From Clostridiales bacterium (GTDB lineage Bacteria; Bacillota; Clostridia; Oscillospirales; Oscillospiraceae), in contig SFFV01000032.1 of the NCBI GenBank assembly GCA_004557735.1, positions 1 to 16,984 on the forward strand: DNA of 16,984 nt, in the 5' to 3' direction. Under the pieces are notes generated by a model. That model did not search any database and was not told the origin of the DNA. It saw nothing but the letters and a program-made list of their open reading frames with translations. The position numbers were made by a program, and so were the translations under genes. Of this stretch, positions 13,996 to 16,984 are shown piece by piece; positions within the stretch are counted from its first letter, which is position 1, and every line of letters starts with the position of its first letter.

Positions 13996-15108
13996 ATGTA
14001 TCGGAGAGCATTGCCCCTTCTGCTCACCGCGGTGCTGCTGCTGAGCGGCTGCGCTGCCGGGCAGAAAAATATGCCGAAGAAAACGGACGAGAAGGAAATG
14101 ACCGGACAGTCCTCTGATATGTCCGGTGAAGGAATCATGTATATGGATACCACGGAAAACGTCATATATCTGGCGGGCGGCTGCTTCTGGGGCATGGAGC
14201 ACCTGATGCAGTCCATCCCCGGCGTCATTGATGCGCAGAGCGGCTATGCCAACGGCACCTGCGAGGCGGACGCCGATTATCGGACCGTCTGCAAAGGGAA
14301 CACCGGCTTCCGGGAGACCGTGCGGGTGGAGTATGACCCCGGGCAGGTGAGTCTCGACGCCCTGCTGCTGGCCTACTTCTATGTGATCGACCCCACGGTG
14401 GAGAACCGGCAGGGCAACGACCGGGGCAGCCAGTATCAGACCGGCGTTTACTACACCAACGAAAGCGCGAAGGAGACGGTGGAACGCATCGCGGAGATCG
14501 AGCGGGGACGCAGCAAAAAGTTCTTCGTGGAGATCGGCCCGCTCAAGAACTACTATCCCGCCGAGGAGTACCACCAGGACTATCTGGAGAAAAATCCGAA
14601 AGGCTACTGCCATATCCCCAAGGCCGAGATGGAGCTTTTCTCCAGACTGCGCATCGATCCGGGCGACTACCAAAAGCCCGCCGCGGAATCCATCCGGGAC
14701 AAGCTGACGGAGGAGCAGTACCGCGTCACCCAGGAGAGCGGCACGGAGCGCCCCTTCAGCAATGAGTTCTGGAACCAGTTCGAGAAGGGCATCTATGTGG
14801 ACATCGTCACCGGCGAGCCGCTCTTTTCCTCCACGGACAAGTTTGAGAGCGGCTGCGGCTGGCCCGCCTTTACCAAGCCCATCGAGGAGCCTGCCGTGGT
14901 GGAGCTGGAGGACCTGAGCCACGGCATGCGCCGCACGGAGGTTCGCAGCCGTGCCGGGGATTCACACCTTGGCCATGTGTTCACCGGCGACCCGGAATCC
15001 CCCAACGGCGTGCGCTACTGCATCAACAGCGCCTCTCTCCGCTTCGTGCCCTACGCGAAGATGGAGGCCGAGGGGTACGGATACCTGCTGGATCTGTTTG
15101 AGAAATGA
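13996..15108 (+). CDS. msrAB: Peptide-methionine (S)-S/(R)-S oxide reductase MsrA-MsrB fusion, lipoprotein
   Basis: A 370-residue surface-anchored repair enzyme. The signal peptide has lipobox LLSGC (Cys19). MsrA spans about 55-215 with catalytic GGCFWG (Cys63), the GYANG and GNTGFRETV motifs and YHQDYL. MsrB spans about 235-368 with SGCGWPAF, RSRAGDSHLGHVF and the catalytic RYCINSASLRF. It reduces both diastereomers of methionine sulfoxide in exported proteins. The CxxC zinc pairs of many MsrB enzymes are absent; resolving and catalytic cysteines are present. AAGGAGG eight bases before the ATG supports the start. Last gene of the operon, 37 bases after the thioredoxin-like lipoprotein that probably recycles it. 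Streptococcal and neisserial surface MsrAB enzymes are recycled by CcdA/DsbD-type partners, which are missing from this operon. Confidence 0.96.
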   Translation: MYRRALPLLLTAVLLLSGCAAGQKNMPKKTDEKEMTGQSSDMSGEGIMYMDTTENVIYLAGGCFWGMEHLMQSIPGVIDAQSGYANGTCEADADYRTVCKGNTGFRETVRVEYDPGQVSLDALLLAYFYVIDPTVENRQGNDRGSQYQTGVYYTNESAKETVERIAEIERGRSKKFFVEIGPLKNYYPAEEYHQDYLEKNPKGYCHIPKAEMELFSRLRIDPGDYQKPAAESIRDKLTEEQYRVTQESGTERPFSNEFWNQFEKGIYVDIVTGEPLFSSTDKFESGCGWPAFTKPIEEPAVVELEDLSHGMRRTEVRSRAGDSHLGHVFTGDPESPNGVRYCINSASLRFVPYAKMEAEGYGYLLDLFEK

Positions 15109-15136
15109 TTTCAGGTGCATACACATCAAGCGAAAA

Positions 15137-15263
15137 GCTCAGACGGCTGATCTTCAAAAGAACAGCCGTCTGAGCCTGTCGAATAACCCGGCTGTGCATT
15201 AAGCGGCAGCCGGGTTTCCCGACAGGCTGCGTCAAGACCACCGGCTGCGCCGGTGGTCTTGAC
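15137..15263. repeat. Cluster of three strong hairpins after msrAB
   Basis: Hairpin 1: GCTCAGACGGCTG (15137-15149) with its exact inverse (15163-15175). Hairpin 2: AACCCGGCTG (15185-15194) with its inverse (15207-15216), enclosed by an outer stem GCCTGTCG/CGACAGGC (15174-15181/15220-15227). Hairpin 3: a perfect 15-bp stem with a TGC loop (15231-15245/15249-15263). None is followed by a T-tract. They may jointly end or protect the msrAB transcript, or be REP-like palindromes. No gene is seen in 15109-15386. Confidence 0.7.
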
Positions 15264-15305
15264 TGTTAAATGCGGGAATTCCGGCGGTTTTTACAATTTT
15301 TCATA

Positions 15306-15335
15306 TTGCATGCGTTTCAGACGCTGTGATATACT
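15306..15335 (+). promoter_or_regulatory. Promoter of the Ig-like surface protein gene
   Basis: TTGCAT (15306-15311), an 18-base spacer with TGTGA just before the box, and TATACT (15330-15335). It lies 51 bases before the ATG at 15387, which has GGGGAGG as ribosome site. The gene is thus separately transcribed from the redox operon. Confidence 0.55.
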
Positions 15336-15386
15336 GACAATGGAGGAAAACCAAATCGGGAATAGAAAACGGGGAGGAAAAACGAA

Positions 15387-16646
15387 ATGAAGTTCAAAAA
15401 GCCGCTCTCTCTGCTGCTTGCCGCAGTGCTGCTCTGCGCGTTCGCCGTGCCGCTGCTGGAAACCCCTGCGCTCGCTGCCGATAAAGAAATACACGAGGTC
15501 GCTACCGTCGGAGTATACAAATGGATCACGATCACAGCCGAGAACGGCGGGGAGGATGTAGTTGTCATGAATGTCGTGCAGACCGGCGGTGTGCTGCCGC
15601 CCGGTATGTCACTGGGCAAGAATCAGGACGTGTCCTGCCTTGTCGGCACGCCGACAACTCCCGGCACTTACATATTGACCGGCGAGACACACTACGAAGA
15701 TGACGCAGCCTCCTGGATGTACACATGGTCTGTGCGGTTGTTTGTCGATGTTGCAGCTACTCCGACGCCAACGCCGACAACGGCGCCGACAGCGGCCCCA
15801 ACGACCGGCACGACGACCGCGCCGACGAACACCCCGACGCCGACGAATACTCCGGCACCGACTGCCGGAGCGCCGATCATTACAAAGCAGCCGACGAAGG
15901 AGACCGTGGAGGTCGGCGGCAGCGCAACGTTTGTGGCAAATGCCACCGGCTGGGCATGGTGCGCGTGGCGCTTTCTGAGTCCCGACGGCAAAACCGAGGT
16001 CATTTTCGACGTGACCGCCGATAAGTTCCCCGGCCTTACGATCACCGGCGGTAACAGCACGACGATGTATCTTACGAATATTCCCATGGAGCTGAACGGC
16101 TGGAAGGCGGTCTGCCTCTTCAGCAGCGCAACGAATCTCTGGACCTATACCGACGGCACGGCGGTCATCACCGTGAATGCCGCCGCAACGCCCACGCCGT
16201 CTCCGACCCCGGAGCCGACGGCAACGCCGGAGCCGACAGCAACTCCCACGCCCACGCCGACGGAAGCCCCCACGCCCACACCGACCGCCGTTCCGGCGGC
16301 CGTCGTTGAAACGCCGACTCCGTCGCCCGAGCCGACCCCGGAGCCGAAAAAGGGCGGCCTGCTGTCCGGCGGCAAAGCACTCCCGATCGTCCTTGCTGCG
16401 GTTGCCGTGCTGCTCCTCGGCGGAGGCATCACGGCGGGAGTACTGCTTGTGCGGAAAAAGAAACAGCGCGAGGAATACGAACGTCAGGAGCGCCGGAGAC
16501 AGCGCGCTTCTGCGGCGGCTGCCGGAACGGCGGCCTCCCGACGCTCCGCGCCCGCGGCTGAATGGGTCTGCCCGATCTGCGGTACCGTGAACAAAGGAAA
16601 GTTCTGCAGTGAGTGCGGCGGAGGAGAGCCCAAGAATCACGTCTGA
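15387..16646 (+). CDS. Surface protein with two Ig-like domains, PT-rich linkers, one TM and a cytoplasmic zinc ribbon
   Basis: A 419-residue protein of unknown function. It has a signal peptide with cleavage near ALA-AD (about residue 31). The first beta domain, about 33-122, carries LPPGMSL and GTPTTPGTYILTG, the pattern of putative-Ig (He_PIG-like) folds. A Thr/Pro linker follows (about 123-165), then a second Ig-like domain (about 167-265, ITKQPTKETVEVGGSATF), and another Pro/Thr/Glu linker (about 268-325). One TM (about 331-355, ALPIVLAAVAVLLLGGGITA) is followed by a basic stop-transfer RKKKQRE and a short tail ending in a zinc ribbon, CPICG and CSECGGG (Cys395, 398, 407, 410). The orientation puts the Ig domains outside and the ribbon inside. 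No sortase motif. Separately transcribed; partners unknown. Confidence 0.8.
   Translation: MKFKKPLSLLLAAVLLCAFAVPLLETPALAADKEIHEVATVGVYKWITITAENGGEDVVVMNVVQTGGVLPPGMSLGKNQDVSCLVGTPTTPGTYILTGETHYEDDAASWMYTWSVRLFVDVAATPTPTPTTAPTAAPTTGTTTAPTNTPTPTNTPAPTAGAPIITKQPTKETVEVGGSATFVANATGWAWCAWRFLSPDGKTEVIFDVTADKFPGLTITGGNSTTMYLTNIPMELNGWKAVCLFSSATNLWTYTDGTAVITVNAAATPTPSPTPEPTATPEPTATPTPTPTEAPTPTPTAVPAAVVETPTPSPEPTPEPKKGGLLSGGKALPIVLAAVAVLLLGGGITAGVLLVRKKKQREEYERQERRRQRASAAAAGTAASRRSAPAAEWVCPICGTVNKGKFCSECGGGEPKNHV
15755..15872 (+). repeat. Low-complexity Thr/Pro-coding linker
   Basis: A run of ACG/ACC/ACT-CCG/CCC codons giving TP/AP/NT repeats between the two outer domains. A second such run lies at about 16190-16345 before the membrane segment. 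Such linkers hold surface domains away from the wall. The DNA repetitiveness makes them prone to length change. Confidence 0.7.
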
Positions 16647-16920
16647 GTCTCGCACGGCAGACCGCCGGGCGGACGGCTTCGGCCGAAAGCCTTGCGGCGC
16701 GCAGAAGAGACCGGAAAAGTCAGACAATTAATTCAAGCTGCCGAAAGGGCTTGCTGCCTTGAAGAACAGACGGCAAACCCTTTCGCGCTGCTCGGATTCT
16801 GCGGCTGCTGCCGTGACCCGTTTCCGGTTTGGCGAGCCGTTCCTGCCATGCACGGCAGCAAAAATATAATAATTTCAGACAAATGTCCCGCATAGAAAAA
16901 GATAGGGAGAGGATGCCGCC
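16647..16920. other. Intergenic region with inverted repeats, no gene seen
   Basis: About 274 bases without a supported gene. CGAAAGGG (16742-16749) pairs with CCCTTTCG (16778-16785), with a nearby TGCC/GGCA pair inside. GCTGCCGTG (16807-16815) pairs with CACGGCAGC (16851-16859). GGCTT/AAGCC (about 16677-16693) forms a further small stem. I could not match these to a known riboswitch; they may form the leader of the next gene or the end of the previous transcript. Confidence 0.4.
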
Positions 16921-16984
16921 TTGAAGAAGAAAGTTCTTACTCTGTTTGCTGTGCTGCTCTGCGCGCTCGTCGTGCTGAACATCA
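16921..16984 (+). CDS. Start of a secreted protein gene, truncated by the window end
   Basis: TTG at 16921, about ten bases after AGGGAGAGG, opens MKKKVLTLFAVLLCALVVLN, a typical signal peptide: basic start followed by a hydrophobic core. The window ends after about 21 codons, so neither the cleavage site nor the product can be seen. No ATG or GTG in the same frame is near enough to compete. With the preceding Ig-like gene it suggests a surface-protein neighbourhood. Confidence 0.55.
   Translation, partial: MKKKVLTLFAVLLCALVVLNI

Noticed and set aside
15755..16345. Repetitive DNA that might suggest a CRISPR or tandem-repeat locus
   Set aside because: The repeats are in-frame Thr/Pro codons of a linker, with no constant repeat-spacer structure.
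16690..16920. Possible c-di-GMP (GEMM) or other riboswitch before the last gene
   Set aside because: A GGCAAACC-like string is present, but the rest of the consensus core is missing, so no class is assigned.

Overview
The window looks like a chromosomal segment of a GC-rich, low-motility-signature Firmicute, most likely a gut Clostridia of the Oscillospirales type. The reasons are strong AGGAGG-type ribosome sites before nearly every gene, lipobox-bearing lipoproteins, a BusR-like regulator, a CD1871A-type CXXC micro-protein, and GC-rich codon use. No rRNA, tRNA, CRISPR array, phage gene or intact insertion sequence was seen. The taxonomic placement is inference.

Layout. 1-157: intergenic palindromic DNA ending in a 37-base sequence that recurs at 3261-3297. 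157-753 (-): cytidylate-kinase-like P-loop protein. 953-3068 (+): GntR/RCK_C (BusR-like) regulator followed by a sodium:solute symporter whose first transmembrane segment is in another frame, across an A8 run. 3136-3295: a palindromic MITE-like element. 3335-4452 (+): a membrane-anchored DUF3221-like protein, frameshifted at an A7 run. 4453-5175: no sizeable gene, but an orphan minus-strand unit with its own promoter, ribosome sites and intrinsic terminator, and a divergent promoter followed almost at once by a perfect-stem terminator. 5176-9930: TetR repressor divergent from a giant MmpL/RND-type exporter whose outer loop holds about eight repeats of one helical unit. 9995-11805 (-): histidine kinase and OmpR-type response regulator. 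11940-15108 (+): a tightly overlapping operon for a CD1871A CXXC micro-protein, a membrane polyferredoxin, a thioredoxin-like lipoprotein and an MsrA-MsrB lipoprotein. 15137-15263: three strong hairpins in a row. 15387-16646 (+): a surface protein with Ig-like domains, PT-rich linkers and a cytoplasmic zinc ribbon. 16921-end (+): the signal peptide of a truncated gene.

How the genes work together. The most coherent system is 9995-15108. A two-component system faces, across about 134 bases, an operon that reads as a complete extracytoplasmic methionine-sulfoxide repair chain: membrane Fe-S protein to thioredoxin-like lipoprotein to MsrAB lipoprotein. A membrane polyferredoxin stands where CcdA or DsbD would be expected. 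The regulator at 953 suggests c-di-AMP control of solute uptake by the adjacent symporter. The TetR/MmpL pair is a conventional self-regulated exporter module with an unconventional exporter. Three places in 1600-4750 look frameshifted at homopolymers, so either the assembly has indels there or those loci are truly slipping or decaying.
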